Assembly (NCBI GenBank): GCA_963708115.1
Contig: CAVPRX010000001.1
Coordinates: 248,001-312,000, forward strand
Reading direction: 5' to 3'
Origin: VRUE01 sp963708115
Lineage (GTDB): Bacteria; Actinomycetota; Thermoleophilia; Solirubrobacterales; 70-9
DNA length: 64,000 nt
The first letter of the stretch is position 1; the number at the start of each line of letters is the position of its first letter. The position numbers and the translations under genes are program-made. Positions 1 to 8,734 of this stretch are shown here, one piece after another. A model generated the notes under the pieces. The model was not told the origin of the DNA. It did no database searches and was given only the letters and a program-made list of their open reading frames with translations.

Positions 1-8
1 GCCGCCGC

Positions 9-118
9 CGGGGGGTGCCCTCCTGGTGCTGCGATCTGCTCCGGGCAAAGGGATGAGATCCCACGGAGGGATAGGCCTTGCCCTCCGCAGACTCCGCACG
101 GGCGGAGCACACCCCCCG
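9..118. other. Multi-hairpin structured element at window start
   Basis: An outer 9-bp stem (9-17 with 110-118) encloses several smaller hairpins: 50-54 with 58-62, 64-70 with 81-87, and 92-97 with 102-107. A short GCCC/GGGC pairing (17-20 with 43-46) competes with the outer stem. The element lies just 3' of the minus-strand gene that ends at 146. Its GGGGGGTGCCC edge resembles the arms of the palindromic elements at 609 and 1890, but it lacks their core. I do not recognise it as tRNA, SRP RNA, RNase P RNA or tmRNA. It may be a structured 3' region, a terminator-like fold or another palindromic repeat. Confidence 0.4.
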
Positions 119-145
119 ACACCGGCGCCACCCGCCGGAGAATCG

Positions 146-2272
146 CTAGTGGCCACACCCTGATGGGTCCAAGCGCCCCTTCAATTTGAAGACGACCGTT
201 GGTGGCGTTTTCAAGATTGGCGTTGCTCCTAGGCCCTCGGTCCAGCGGGTGGTTGGTGGGTATGGGGGCTTGCCTCGTTCCACCCTGTCTCGCGAGGTCA
301 CCACGTAGTCGTAGTGCCCTTCGTTGAGGAGGCGGCGCCATTGCTTGCAGGTCGATGGGGCTATGAAGCCTCCGTGGGGGCGCTCTTCGCCTATGTACTG
401 GACGTGATTGGAGAGGTCGGTGCCGTACAGGGGGTACTGGCGGGTTGAGGTGGTGGCTATTCGGGCGCCTGAGATTGCATCTGCCCATTTGAAGGCGGCG
501 TTGAGGCCAGGGGCGGCAAAGGTCGGGTTGGCGTAGCGGTTCTCGAGGTAGTGGCGCTGGACCGGGTAGCCGATCGCGATCGTCGCGACGAGGAGCATCA
601 AGGCAGCCGGGCGGGCGTGGGGTGTCCCCCGCCTTGCTGGGTTTTTCGCCTGGTGACGTTGTGCCCGTCCGAGAGCCCGGGTGGGGCGAAAAAGAGGACG
701 CCGCTGCGTCGGGGGACACCCCACGCCCGCCCTTCGAAGCCGTGGAGACAGCACGGTGGGAAGCAGCGCAAAGCCAAGCACGAGGGCTGGGGCGAGGTAG
801 CGGAGACCAGATTCGAAGCCGCGGGCCATGCCGTCGGGGCCGGAGGCCGAGGTCGGTGCGATCAGCCAGGCGACGATCACTGCGAGCCCGGTGGCACCGG
901 CGACCAGCAGCGCACCGTCGCGGTCGAGGTTAGGTCCGGATGGCGATCCAAAGCTCGACCGCACTGGGAAAAGAGACAGGAGAAGGCCTACAAGGACGAG
1001 AGCAACGAGCAGCGGCCAGAGGATCGTCAGGCCTCCGTGCAACCCGGGCAGGAACCAGTCCGCCCAGACCGAGCCGTCGGTCAGGTAGCCCAGCACGCTG
1101 TGCCCTTCGCGCCCACCAAGCGCCTGGTCAGGCGCGGGCAGTGAGATCGGGCCGAGATGGTCGAACCACGGCAGCGGATTGCCGGTGTGGATCAGGTTGC
1201 GCAGGTACCAGTAACCGCCACTGGCCAGCGCAGCCAGGCCGGCCGCCGCAAGAGCTCGCCATCTCTTGCCGGCCGGCGCGGCGAGCGCAAGTCCGAGGAC
1301 GAGAACAGCGGCGGGCAGGAGGAAGTTGAGCTTGGTGCCTGCGGCCAGGCCCGCTGCCAAGCCGACAACGAGAAGAGCGCCGGCTGGAAGACCAGCCTCC
1401 CCCTCTCTCCGCACCGCCCACGCGTTCAACGCAACAGCTACTGCAGCAAGTAGGAAGAAGATCCCGACGATGTCGTTTCTTGCTTCCCCAGCTTGATCGG
1501 AAAGCACCGGAAGACTCAGCGCGACAGCTCCCAGCCCAAGTGACCAAGGTGCAACCCGGTACGGCTTTCCAATACACCAGCAAGCAGCCAAGCAGCCGAC
1601 GAACCAACCGAGATTCAGCAGCGGCGAAAGCACATCTCTGCCGAACGCCAGCATCCCAACCGAGTGGAAGATTTCGGCATTCGCCGGATAGAACCAGGCC
1701 AGGAACTGCGGCGCGATGAAGTGCAGGTCCCACGTGTCGCTGCTCTGAAAGAACCCGGCAGCGAACGGCCCGTGGTACCAGGTCGAATCGAACCCGGTCA
1801 TGCCGGTCAGCAGCTTCGAGCGCACGTCAACGCCGAACTTGATCAGCGCAATCGCAGCTATCGCCAGTGCGATCAACACCGGACCTTGAGGAGGAGGGTG
1901 GGGGTGCCCCTCCCGCTCGCTGGGTTTTTCGCCTTTGAGCGTGCCTCTCTCGTCAACCGGTCTGTGCGAAAAACGGGACGCCGCTACGCGGGAGGGATAC
2001 CCCCACCCTCCTCCCAGACCCCATCGCAGCCCTGAGCCAACGATCGCTACCCCAACGAAATACAGCGCAGGTCGAAATAGGCCAAAGCTCCCAAGAAGCT
2101 CAGCGATCCAGATCAGGACTGCGAGTCCGAGCAGTGCCGTTGCAAGATGAGCTGGCGCACCGTTAAAGCTGGGAAGCAGCCGCACCCGGATTGCCGATGC
2201 GCCGTAGGTCGCAAAGCCGGCGAGCCATGCCAACTCCAACACCCCCAGCAGGTAACGCGGCAGATCGAGCAT
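146..2272 (-). CDS. Polytopic membrane protein, GT-C glycosyltransferase-like, with two palindromic-element inserts
   Basis: This 708-residue protein has many hydrophobic helices. A loop around residues 155-190 (GFDSTWYHGPFAAGFF) resembles the first extracytoplasmic loop of GT-C glycosyltransferases that use polyprenyl-linked sugars. The C-terminal 120 residues are soluble. The ATG follows directly on the murJ stop codon (TAGATG), so the two are co-transcribed and a role in cell-envelope assembly is inferred. Residues about 87-128 and 514-555 are encoded by two copies of a 125-bp palindromic repeat. They are Arg/Pro/Gly-rich and break otherwise hydrophobic regions, so they are insertions rather than family sequence. 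The exact substrate is unknown. Confidence 0.7.
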   Translation of the reverse strand: MLDLPRYLLGVLELAWLAGFATYGASAIRVRLLPSFNGAPAHLATALLGLAVLIWIAELLGSFGLFRPALYFVGVAIVGSGLRWGLGGGWGYPSRVAASRFSHRPVDERGTLKGEKPSEREGHPHPPPQGPVLIALAIAAIALIKFGVDVRSKLLTGMTGFDSTWYHGPFAAGFFQSSDTWDLHFIAPQFLAWFYPANAEIFHSVGMLAFGRDVLSPLLNLGWFVGCLAACWCIGKPYRVAPWSLGLGAVALSLPVLSDQAGEARNDIVGIFFLLAAVAVALNAWAVRREGEAGLPAGALLVVGLAAGLAAGTKLNFLLPAAVLVLGLALAAPAGKRWRALAAAGLAALASGGYWYLRNLIHTGNPLPWFDHLGPISLPAPDQALGGREGHSVLGYLTDGSVWADWFLPGLHGGLTILWPLLVALVLVGLLLSLFPVRSSFGSPSGPNLDRDGALLVAGATGLAVIVAWLIAPTSASGPDGMARGFESGLRYLAPALVLGFALLPTVLSPRLRRAGVGCPPTQRRPLFRPTRALGRAQRHQAKNPARRGTPHARPAALMLLVATIAIGYPVQRHYLENRYANPTFAAPGLNAAFKWADAISGARIATTSTRQYPLYGTDLSNHVQYIGEERPHGGFIAPSTCKQWRRLLNEGHYDYVVTSRDRVERGKPPYPPTTRWTEGLGATPILKTPPTVVFKLKGRLDPSGCGH
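609..732 (+). repeat. Palindromic element family 1, copy A (inside a gene)
   Basis: A perfect 23-bp inverted repeat (609-631 with 710-732) encloses a core holding GCTGGGTTTTTCGCC at 636-650 and GGACGCCGCTGCG near 697. The same two core motifs occur in the copies at 1890 and 16710. It lies in frame in the 708-residue membrane protein and is translated as an Arg/Pro-rich linker without creating a stop. The reading frame through the core differs from that in copy B, which argues against selection on the encoded peptide. Confidence 0.88.
1890..2014 (+). repeat. Palindromic element family 1, copy B (inside a gene)
   Basis: A 27-bp inverted repeat (1890-1916 with 1988-2014, 25 of 27 positions complementary) flanks the same 15-nt core, GCTGGGTTTTTCGCC, at 1919-1933 and GGACGCCGCTACG near 1977. 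It sits in frame near the N-terminus of the same membrane protein as copy A and in the same orientation. Its arm sequence differs from copy A apart from a shared GTGGGG-type segment. Confidence 0.88.
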
Positions 2273-3952
2273 CTAGCGGCGGCGGACCAGCCGCGTTATC
2301 TGCTCGAGCTCGCCGATGCGCAGGAGCTTGGCTGCGCCGACGTAGACCAGGCCCCCCAGCGCCAGCGCCGTTCCCAACGAGATGATCTGACCTCCCAGGC
2401 CGCGGCCAAGGGCGTTGTCGAGCAGGTCCCAAACCCCGAATGAAACCGCCGCAAGCGCTCCAGCCGCCAGGGCGATCCGCATCCCCGTCGAGAGCAACCT
2501 GCCGAGCTCCAAACCCCCCAGCTCGCGGCGCAGGACGACGGCTTGGGCGAGCACTGCGGCGGTCGTGCCGATGCCCGTGCCGGCGACGATCCCGCCCGTC
2601 CCGAACGGCTTGTAGAGCGCAAAGGCGGCGAGCGTTGAGACGACTAGGTCCAGGCCGGCCAGCCCGGTCGCCATCCAGGGCCGCTGGAGGCTGAAGAAGG
2701 TGCGGGTCTGCAACAGGTAGACGCCGTTGGTCGGCAGCGAGAAGGCGAACCAGAAGAGCGCCGTAGCGACCAGCGTCGTCTCCTCCGGCGTGAACTCGCC
2801 GCGCTGATAGACCAGACGGATCATCGGCTCGGAGAGGACCAGGACCGCGGCCGCGGCCGGCAGCAGGACGAAGAGGATCTGGCGCATCCCATTGGCCATC
2901 GTCGCCCGCAGGTTGTCGTGCTCGCCGCGGGCGGCGAAGCGGGCCAGGGTCGGGAAGAGGACCGTCGCGATCGCCACCGAGAAGATCCCCTGCGGCAGCT
3001 GGTAGATCCTGAATGCCTTGTCGATCGCGGCCGGTGACTGATCGCTGACCAAGCTGCCGAAGAGGCTGTTGATCAGCATGTTGAAGTTGATCAACCCGAG
3101 GCTGATCGTCACCGGCAGCATCAGCAGCAGGACGCGGCGAACATCGGGGTTGCGCCACTCGAAGCTCCAGCCGAACTTGAAGGGCGTATTGCGCAGGTCA
3201 AAGGTGGGAATCAAGAGTTGGACGAGGGTGCCGACGAGGATGCCGATCGCGTAGGCGTAGATCCGGTCCTGGCCGTGGAAGTGCGGGATCAGCAGAACCA
3301 GCACCGCGATGATCGTCAGGTTCCAGAACAGCGGCGAGATCGCGAAGGCGCCGAAGCGGTCGTAGCTGTTGAGGATGCCGACGACTACGCCGCTCAACCC
3401 GAGCATGATCAGGATCGGGAAGAGGACCTGGGAGAGGGTGACGGTGAGGTCGAGGATCGTTCCCTCGAAGCCGGGGGCGAAGAGCGGCATGATCACCGGC
3501 GCTAGCAGCACGAACAGCGCGGTGATCGCACCCAGCACGAGGGTGACCAGCAGCAACAGGGTCGAGGCGAGCCTGAACGCCTCTTTGTAGTTCTTCTTCT
3601 CCAGCTGCTCGGTGAAGATGGGGACGAAGGCCGGCTGTAGCGCCGCGTCGGCAAAGAGAGCGCGAACCAGGTTCGGGACCTGGAAGGCGATCGTGAACGC
3701 GGACATCGGCCCGCTCACGCCGTAGTAGCCGGCGGCGACGATCTCGCGAACGAGCCCGGCGATCCGCGAGGCGGCGGTGGCAAGTGAGAAGAACGCCGTG
3801 GAGCGCGCGATGCGGCCGGAACGGGAGCCGGGAGCCGGCTCGCCAGAGCTTTCCTCGCCGGGCTCGAAAGCCTCCGCAGCGCGCAGCGCGGCGTCGGCGG
3901 CGACCGCTGCCTTCTCGCGATCGTCTCCCTCAGGTGCCGTAGGTTTCTCCAA
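2273..3952 (-). CDS. murJ: Lipid II flippase MurJ
   Basis: MurJ (MviN) moves lipid-linked peptidoglycan precursor across the cytoplasmic membrane. The 559 residues begin with an acidic cytoplasmic tail of about 46 residues. The MOP-superfamily fold follows, with the N-terminal signature region around residues 65-110 (SRIAGLVREIVAAGYYG, then PNLVRALFAD) and roughly fourteen membrane segments. The length fits the family plus the N-terminal tail. It is the first gene of a minus-strand pair with the GT-C-like protein and is divergent from rpsT, 69 bp away. That gap must hold both promoters. Confidence 0.93.
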   Translation of the reverse strand: MEKPTAPEGDDREKAAVAADAALRAAEAFEPGEESSGEPAPGSRSGRIARSTAFFSLATAASRIAGLVREIVAAGYYGVSGPMSAFTIAFQVPNLVRALFADAALQPAFVPIFTEQLEKKNYKEAFRLASTLLLLVTLVLGAITALFVLLAPVIMPLFAPGFEGTILDLTVTLSQVLFPILIMLGLSGVVVGILNSYDRFGAFAISPLFWNLTIIAVLVLLIPHFHGQDRIYAYAIGILVGTLVQLLIPTFDLRNTPFKFGWSFEWRNPDVRRVLLLMLPVTISLGLINFNMLINSLFGSLVSDQSPAAIDKAFRIYQLPQGIFSVAIATVLFPTLARFAARGEHDNLRATMANGMRQILFVLLPAAAAVLVLSEPMIRLVYQRGEFTPEETTLVATALFWFAFSLPTNGVYLLQTRTFFSLQRPWMATGLAGLDLVVSTLAAFALYKPFGTGGIVAGTGIGTTAAVLAQAVVLRRELGGLELGRLLSTGMRIALAAGALAAVSFGVWDLLDNALGRGLGGQIISLGTALALGGLVYVGAAKLLRIGELEQITRLVRRR

Positions 3953-4021
3953 GCTGGGTCTCAGTCGCTATAGTCGGCGGCCGTCTGGGGCCGGCTGGCG
4001 CCGCTTCCAGGCTCACGACTC

Positions 4022-4288
4022 ATGGCCAACATAGCCTCACAAAAGAAGCGGATCCTACGCAGCGACCGCGAGCGAACCGAGAACCGGCTCCTGACGAGCA
4101 CGGTCAAGACCTATTTCCGGCGGCTCGAAAGCGCCGTCGAGGGCGGCGATACGGCCGCAATCGAGGCCGAGCACCGGGCGCTTGTATCTCGGATCGACAA
4201 GTCGATCCAAAAAGGCGCCATGCACAAGAACACCGGCGCTCGCAAGAAGGCGAAAGCCGCCCGTATCGCGACTGCCGCCGCAAAGTAG
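4022..4288 (+). CDS. rpsT: 30S ribosomal protein S20
   Basis: This 88-residue, Lys/Arg-rich helical protein binds 16S rRNA in the small subunit. It starts MANIASQKKRILRS, typical of S20, and carries the basic C-terminal helix (KNTGARKKAKAARI). It is one of the few plus-strand genes in the left half. Its stop codon abuts the convergent holA stop with no gap, so each gene must be read through or ended within the other. The length is normal. Confidence 0.96.
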   Translation: MANIASQKKRILRSDRERTENRLLTSTVKTYFRRLESAVEGGDTAAIEAEHRALVSRIDKSIQKGAMHKNTGARKKAKAARIATAAAK

Positions 4289-5269
4289 TCAGGCCGGCAC
4301 GCCCGCTGCGGCACGCAGCGCCAGGGTCAGCGCCAGCTCATCGCCGTAGTCGGCCCCGCCGCGGCACCAGACCTCGAGATCGGCGAGCGCGATCAACGCC
4401 TCCTGCAGATCGTCCGCGCCGATTCCCCGCAGCCTGCGAACCAGTTGCTTGGCCGCGTAAGGATGCATGCCGAGGCTCGACTCGACATGCTGAGACGCCA
4501 TCCCCTCCTCCAACATTGCCGCCGCGGCGCGGGCTTTGCGCAGGCGCGATGCGAGGCCGTAGATCAGCCCCGTGACGTTCTCTCCCTGCGCAATCAGCCG
4601 CTCGGCAATCCGCAGCGCGGCAGCCGCATCGCGTTCCAACAGCGCGTCGGATAGAGCCCAGACGACGGCCTCCGAGGTGTCGGCGATCATCGCTTCCAGA
4701 TCTGCGGCGCCCACCGTCCCGCCCTCTCCCGCCCAGAGGGCAAGGCGCTCCAGCTCATTTTGGAGACGCTGCGGATTCGCCCCCATGCGATCGACCAGCA
4801 TGCGTGCCGCTGCCGGGTCGAGGCGAAAGCCGAGCCGCTCAGCATCCGCGATCAGCAGCCGCGGCATGTCCCTTGCCTTGGGAGCCTCGAATTCGTGGAT
4901 CTCCCCCTTCGCCGCCTTGACCGCCTTGACCAGCTTTGCCGGCGCCTTGGCGCGCGCAATCAGGACGACGCTGAGATCGGGAGGCAATCCGGCGAGCGCT
5001 GCCGCCACCGCTTCCAGCTGCCTGTCGCGCCAGCGCTCCACCCCGTCGGCGAGCAGGTAGCGGCGAGATTCCGTCAGCGACATCGCCGGGATCGCACCCA
5101 ACAGGGCCTCGTGATCGGGCGCGCCCCGACCCTCGCCTGGCTCAAAGACCTGCAATGAGGCGATGCCCCCGTCGCGCTCCGCCCTCGCCCGCAGGCGAGA
5201 GCGCGTCGCGTCGATCTTGGCGCCGTCGGTACCGGCAATCAGATAAAGAGGGCGCATCTCCTCGGCCAT
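4289..5269 (-). CDS. holA: DNA polymerase III delta subunit
   Basis: HolA opens the sliding clamp within the clamp-loader complex. The 326-residue protein starts with a typical N-terminal fold (LYLIAGTDGAKIDATRSRL) and has the central helical part (RMLVDRMGANPQRLQNELERL around residues 165-185) shared by bacterial delta subunits. The ATG at 5269 is supported by the usual spacing to the LYLIAG strand. It is convergent with and directly adjacent to rpsT. The holA-rpsT-comEC-comEA-leuS neighbourhood is a common chromosomal arrangement in Gram-positive bacteria. Confidence 0.92.
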   Translation of the reverse strand: MAEEMRPLYLIAGTDGAKIDATRSRLRARAERDGGIASLQVFEPGEGRGAPDHEALLGAIPAMSLTESRRYLLADGVERWRDRQLEAVAAALAGLPPDLSVVLIARAKAPAKLVKAVKAAKGEIHEFEAPKARDMPRLLIADAERLGFRLDPAAARMLVDRMGANPQRLQNELERLALWAGEGGTVGAADLEAMIADTSEAVVWALSDALLERDAAAALRIAERLIAQGENVTGLIYGLASRLRKARAAAAMLEEGMASQHVESSLGMHPYAAKQLVRRLRGIGADDLQEALIALADLEVWCRGGADYGDELALTLALRAAAGVPA

Positions 5270-5302
5270 CGGCCGAGTCTAGATGGCGATCCGGAACGCC
5301 CG

Positions 5303-6154
5303 CTACCAGTGACCGTGACCATGGCCGTAGCCGTGGCCGCTTCCGTGACCCCACGAAGACGCGTGCGATTGCTCGCTTGCGGATTCTTCGGGCTCATCGG
5401 CTTCTGGCGGAGGGGCATCGGTCGGGACTGGAGCCGTCGCAGGACTTTCGCTCGGGTCAGACACTTCCGAATCGTCGCCGCCCCGCGAGTGGCCGTGGCC
5501 GTGGCTCGAGCCTTTGCCGGAATGGTGGTCGTGACCGTGCTCGTCAGCTTCGTCGGTAGCCGGCGGAGTCTGCGAGGCGATCGGGGCCTCTGGCGTGGTT
5601 TGACTCACCGGACTCGGCGACGATGGAGTGCTGTTGGAGACCGGCACCGCTGCCGCAGCCGGTGCAGGAGCAGGCTGCTGAGCGACCGGCGCAGGATCCG
5701 GGATCGCGTCTTCGGGCGGACTACCACCGGCCGGGGCTGCCGGAGTCGGGTGGGCGACGACGAGATCCGTGGACTGCGGGGCCTGCGACTTGGCGAGGGC
5801 GACGGTGCCACCGTGGGGTCGACCCGGCTTGCCGGAGGAGACCCCGGGGCTCGTTCGGCCGGTCGCGGCGGAGATCGCCGGGCGGACACCCTGCGTCCTT
5901 GCCCTCGCTGCAACCGTGGCGTCGCCGACCGCCTGGCGCTGGTTTCCAAAGCCCGGAATCGGGGCTCCGGCGACCAGCGGCCAGTTCTGGTTGAGCGCCA
6001 GAGCGACCATCGCCAGGCCGATCGCGGCGGTCAGGCCGAGCAGCGCCAGCACTGTGCTGCGGGTCCGCACGAGCAGCCCGTCGCCGAGAACGCTCGCTCT
6101 GACGGTAGATCGCAGCGACCACTGTCGATGTTTGGAGAGCACCGATACGTCCAT
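5303..6154 (-). CDS. Membrane-anchored protein with His/Gly-rich C-terminus
   Basis: I recognise no family. The 283 residues comprise a basic N-terminal segment, one membrane helix at about residues 38-58, and a long Pro/Ala/Ser/Thr-rich linker. The acidic tail has two histidine clusters (HGHDHHSGKGSSHGHGH near 205-222 and GHGSGHGYGHGHGHW at the end). Topology suggests the tail is outside the membrane. Histidine clusters of this kind can bind Zn, Ni or Cu, but this is only inferred. It lies between holA and comEC in the same direction with small gaps. The extreme composition makes orthologue detection hard, though the frame is long and uninterrupted. Confidence 0.6.
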   Translation of the reverse strand: MDVSVLSKHRQWSLRSTVRASVLGDGLLVRTRSTVLALLGLTAAIGLAMVALALNQNWPLVAGAPIPGFGNQRQAVGDATVAARARTQGVRPAISAATGRTSPGVSSGKPGRPHGGTVALAKSQAPQSTDLVVAHPTPAAPAGGSPPEDAIPDPAPVAQQPAPAPAAAAVPVSNSTPSSPSPVSQTTPEAPIASQTPPATDEADEHGHDHHSGKGSSHGHGHSRGGDDSEVSDPSESPATAPVPTDAPPPEADEPEESASEQSHASSWGHGSGHGYGHGHGHW

Positions 6155-6260
6155 CGACCGCAGCGGATCGATCTACAAGCTCGCCGCGCCATAACCCCAA
6201 TATCGATTCGTTGATTCGTCCACATCGGCAACAGGGGAAGCGCCGACTCGCCAGGAGGGC

Positions 6261-8081
6261 TTAGCCGCCCCCATTCACGCGAACCAAGTCGCCGACGACT
6301 TCGAGCACAACGGCTCCGACACGGTCGGTGCGCAGGGTGGTGACACCGTGGGAAGCAAGCGTCGCGAGCGTGGCCGCGGTCGGGTGGCCAAAAGGGTTCT
6401 CAGCGCCAACCGAGATCACGGCCAGGCGGGGCCGAGTGCGATCGAGTAGATCGCCAAGTCCGGCATCGTCGCTGCCATGGTGGGCAACCTTGAGCACGTC
6501 TATCGGGCCTGGTTCGATCGGCGTCGTTTCCGCCTCGGCGTCAGCGGTCAACAGCATCGAGAAACCGTGCCAACGAGCGAGCATGACCAGGGCCAGCTGG
6601 TTGGGATCTTCGCCGGCATGCGAGCCGGCGAGCAACTCGGACGGCGGCCAGAGCACGTCGAGCCGCAAGCGGCCCGCTCGCAGCTCGCTCCCCCGGGAGA
6701 GGCGACGAGCGGGAATCCCCGCGGCGGCGATCTCGGCCAGGGTCCGCGCTCTCAAGACCCCGTAGACGAGATGTCCGATCGGAAAGACGCCAAGCAGGTC
6801 CCGAATCCCGCCCGCATGGTCGGACTGATCGTGGGTGACGATCGCCGCGCCGAGCCGGGCGACCCCGGCAGCGCGCAACTTCGCGGCAAGCCCGTCTCCC
6901 GGCGGTCCGCCGTCGACCAGCACGGCCGGTGCGTCCCGCGCCTGCAGCAAGATCGCGTCGCCCTGTCCGACGTCGAGGACGGAGATCCGCAGGCCCGCGG
7001 GGGGACCAGGGGCCGCACCCCCGTTTGCCGCGCCCGCCCCCCAGGCCCACCCCAGCCCGAGCACCACCAGTCCGGTTGCCAGCGCCGGGCCAGCCAGCCG
7101 CAGCTTCCGAGGACTCCGGCCAGCGCGCACGGCAAGCAGCGCCGCAGCGGCGATCCCTAGGTAGGAACCGACCAAGCCAGCTGCTCCGAGCCGCACGTGC
7201 AGGTAGGCCCAACTGGGGCGGCCGCACCAAGCCGCCACCTGGGCGATGTAGGCGAGCAGGAGGGAATTGACGGCATTCAGCGCTCCGACCGGCAGACCGG
7301 GCACCTGACCGGCAGCCGCGACCAGCATTCCCAGCCACATCGCCGGAGCCACCGCCGGCAGCGCCAACAGATTGGCGACGAGCGTCATCGTCGAGATCGC
7401 TTCGAAGTGGAAGGCGATCAGCGGCGCCGTGGCTAGCGTCGCGGCGATCGTCACCGCCGCACCCTCGGCAAGAGCACGCCGCCAACCGCGGGCGCCGATC
7501 CTCGCCGCGATCGCGGCCCGCAGCGGCGCGGCGAGCAGGAGGATGCCGAGCACCGCAGCGAAGCTGAGCTGCCAGCCGACGTCGGCCGCTATCCCGGGCT
7601 CGAGGACGAGCAGAGCCGCCGCCGCAAACACCAGTGCGTAGAAGCGCGAGGTGCGGCGGCCGGCCAGGGTCGCGAGCACGCTCAGCGCGCCCATGATCCC
7701 GGCGCGCTGGATCGACGGGCCGGCACCGGCCAGCGGCACGTAGACGGCGATCAGGCCGAGCACCCAGAGCAGGCGCGTGCGGAGCGGCAGGCCGAGCGCC
7801 GCCAGAGCGGGCATCGCCAAGAGGACGAGCAGCGCCACGTTCTGACCCGATACGGCAAGCAGGTGACTCAGGCCGGCACGGCGGAAGTCCTCCGTCGTGC
7901 CCTCGTCGATCTGCTCGTCCTCGCCGAGGACGAAGCCGCGCGCCAGCGCCGTCTCCCGCGCCGGCATTCCCCGGCCGAGCGCCGCCTCGGCACGAGTGCG
8001 AATCTCGCCGCTGTGGGCAAGCGCCAGCACAGCCGCTGCCACGACCAGCAGAAGCGGCACTGACAGAGACCGGACGCGCAC
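6261..8081 (-). CDS. comEC: ComEC/Rec2-type DNA uptake channel
   Basis: ComEC forms the membrane channel that brings single-stranded DNA into the cell. The 606 residues hold the competence domain with multiple helices (signature SHLLAVSGQNVALL near residues 71-84), followed by a C-terminal metallo-beta-lactamase-like domain from about residue 365. That domain has ISVLDVGQGDAILLQ, then an HDQSDHAGG metal-site motif and LKVAHHGSDD. It is shorter at the N-terminus than long ComEC forms, which carry an OB domain. comEA lies immediately upstream, 5 bp away, as expected for a two-gene competence operon. Confidence 0.92.
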   Translation of the reverse strand: MRVRSLSVPLLLVVAAAVLALAHSGEIRTRAEAALGRGMPARETALARGFVLGEDEQIDEGTTEDFRRAGLSHLLAVSGQNVALLVLLAMPALAALGLPLRTRLLWVLGLIAVYVPLAGAGPSIQRAGIMGALSVLATLAGRRTSRFYALVFAAAALLVLEPGIAADVGWQLSFAAVLGILLLAAPLRAAIAARIGARGWRRALAEGAAVTIAATLATAPLIAFHFEAISTMTLVANLLALPAVAPAMWLGMLVAAAGQVPGLPVGALNAVNSLLLAYIAQVAAWCGRPSWAYLHVRLGAAGLVGSYLGIAAAALLAVRAGRSPRKLRLAGPALATGLVVLGLGWAWGAGAANGGAAPGPPAGLRISVLDVGQGDAILLQARDAPAVLVDGGPPGDGLAAKLRAAGVARLGAAIVTHDQSDHAGGIRDLLGVFPIGHLVYGVLRARTLAEIAAAGIPARRLSRGSELRAGRLRLDVLWPPSELLAGSHAGEDPNQLALVMLARWHGFSMLLTADAEAETTPIEPGPIDVLKVAHHGSDDAGLGDLLDRTRPRLAVISVGAENPFGHPTAATLATLASHGVTTLRTDRVGAVVLEVVGDLVRVNGGG

Positions 8082-8086
8082 GGGCG

Positions 8087-8677
8087 CTATGGCTGCAGCC
8101 GGGCCCGCAACGATTCCATCGTCGCCGGGCCGATGCCACTCACCCGGTCGAGCTGATCGACCGAGGCGAGACCACCGTGCTGGTCGCGGTACTCGACGAT
8201 CTTGGCGGCGGTCACCGGGCCGATCCCGTCGATCGTGTCGAGCTGCTCGACGCTGGCGCTGCCGAGGCTGATCGGGCCATCTTCCGCCGCGGCCCCCGCA
8301 GTCGCGATCGATCCACCCGTCCCTCGCTCCGGCACCATCACCTGCTGCCCGTCGGCGAGGCGCGCGGCGCGATTGATCCCTTCGAGTAGGGCGCCGCCGG
8401 CCGCACCGCCGGCGCGTTCGATCGCATCGACGACACGGGCCCCGGCCGGCAACCGGTAGACCCCCGGCCGCCGAACGGCGCCGGCAACATCGACCACGAT
8501 GTCGGAGCCACCGCCGCTTTTCAGGCTGAAACCGCCGGAGTCGCCCGGACTCGAGGCGACAGCCGCGGATACTGCCGCGCCATCGCCCTCAGCGCGGATC
8601 GCCCGCGCCCCGACCAACAGGAGGGCGATGGCCACAGCACCGTAGACGAGAACCTGGGACCGCGAAAGCTCTGGCAT
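8087..8677 (-). CDS. comEA: ComEA-type helix-hairpin-helix DNA receptor
   Basis: ComEA is a membrane-anchored receptor that binds double-stranded DNA and hands it to ComEC. The 196 residues contain an N-terminal membrane helix (about 8-25), a SLBB domain (IVVDVAGAVRRPGVYRLPAG near 60-79) and two helix-hairpin-helix units at the C-terminus (LDTIDGIGPVTAAKIVEYR and LDRVSGIGPATMESLRARL). The domain order is that of Gram-positive ComEA. It precedes comEC by 5 bp on the same strand. Confidence 0.93.
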   Translation of the reverse strand: MPELSRSQVLVYGAVAIALLLVGARAIRAEGDGAAVSAAVASSPGDSGGFSLKSGGGSDIVVDVAGAVRRPGVYRLPAGARVVDAIERAGGAAGGALLEGINRAARLADGQQVMVPERGTGGSIATAGAAAEDGPISLGSASVEQLDTIDGIGPVTAAKIVEYRDQHGGLASVDQLDRVSGIGPATMESLRARLQP

Positions 8678-8734
8678 GGACCGCAGCGTCGCCGGCCCGA
8701 ACGCACGTGTGGTGCGCTAAATCGAAAAAATCAG

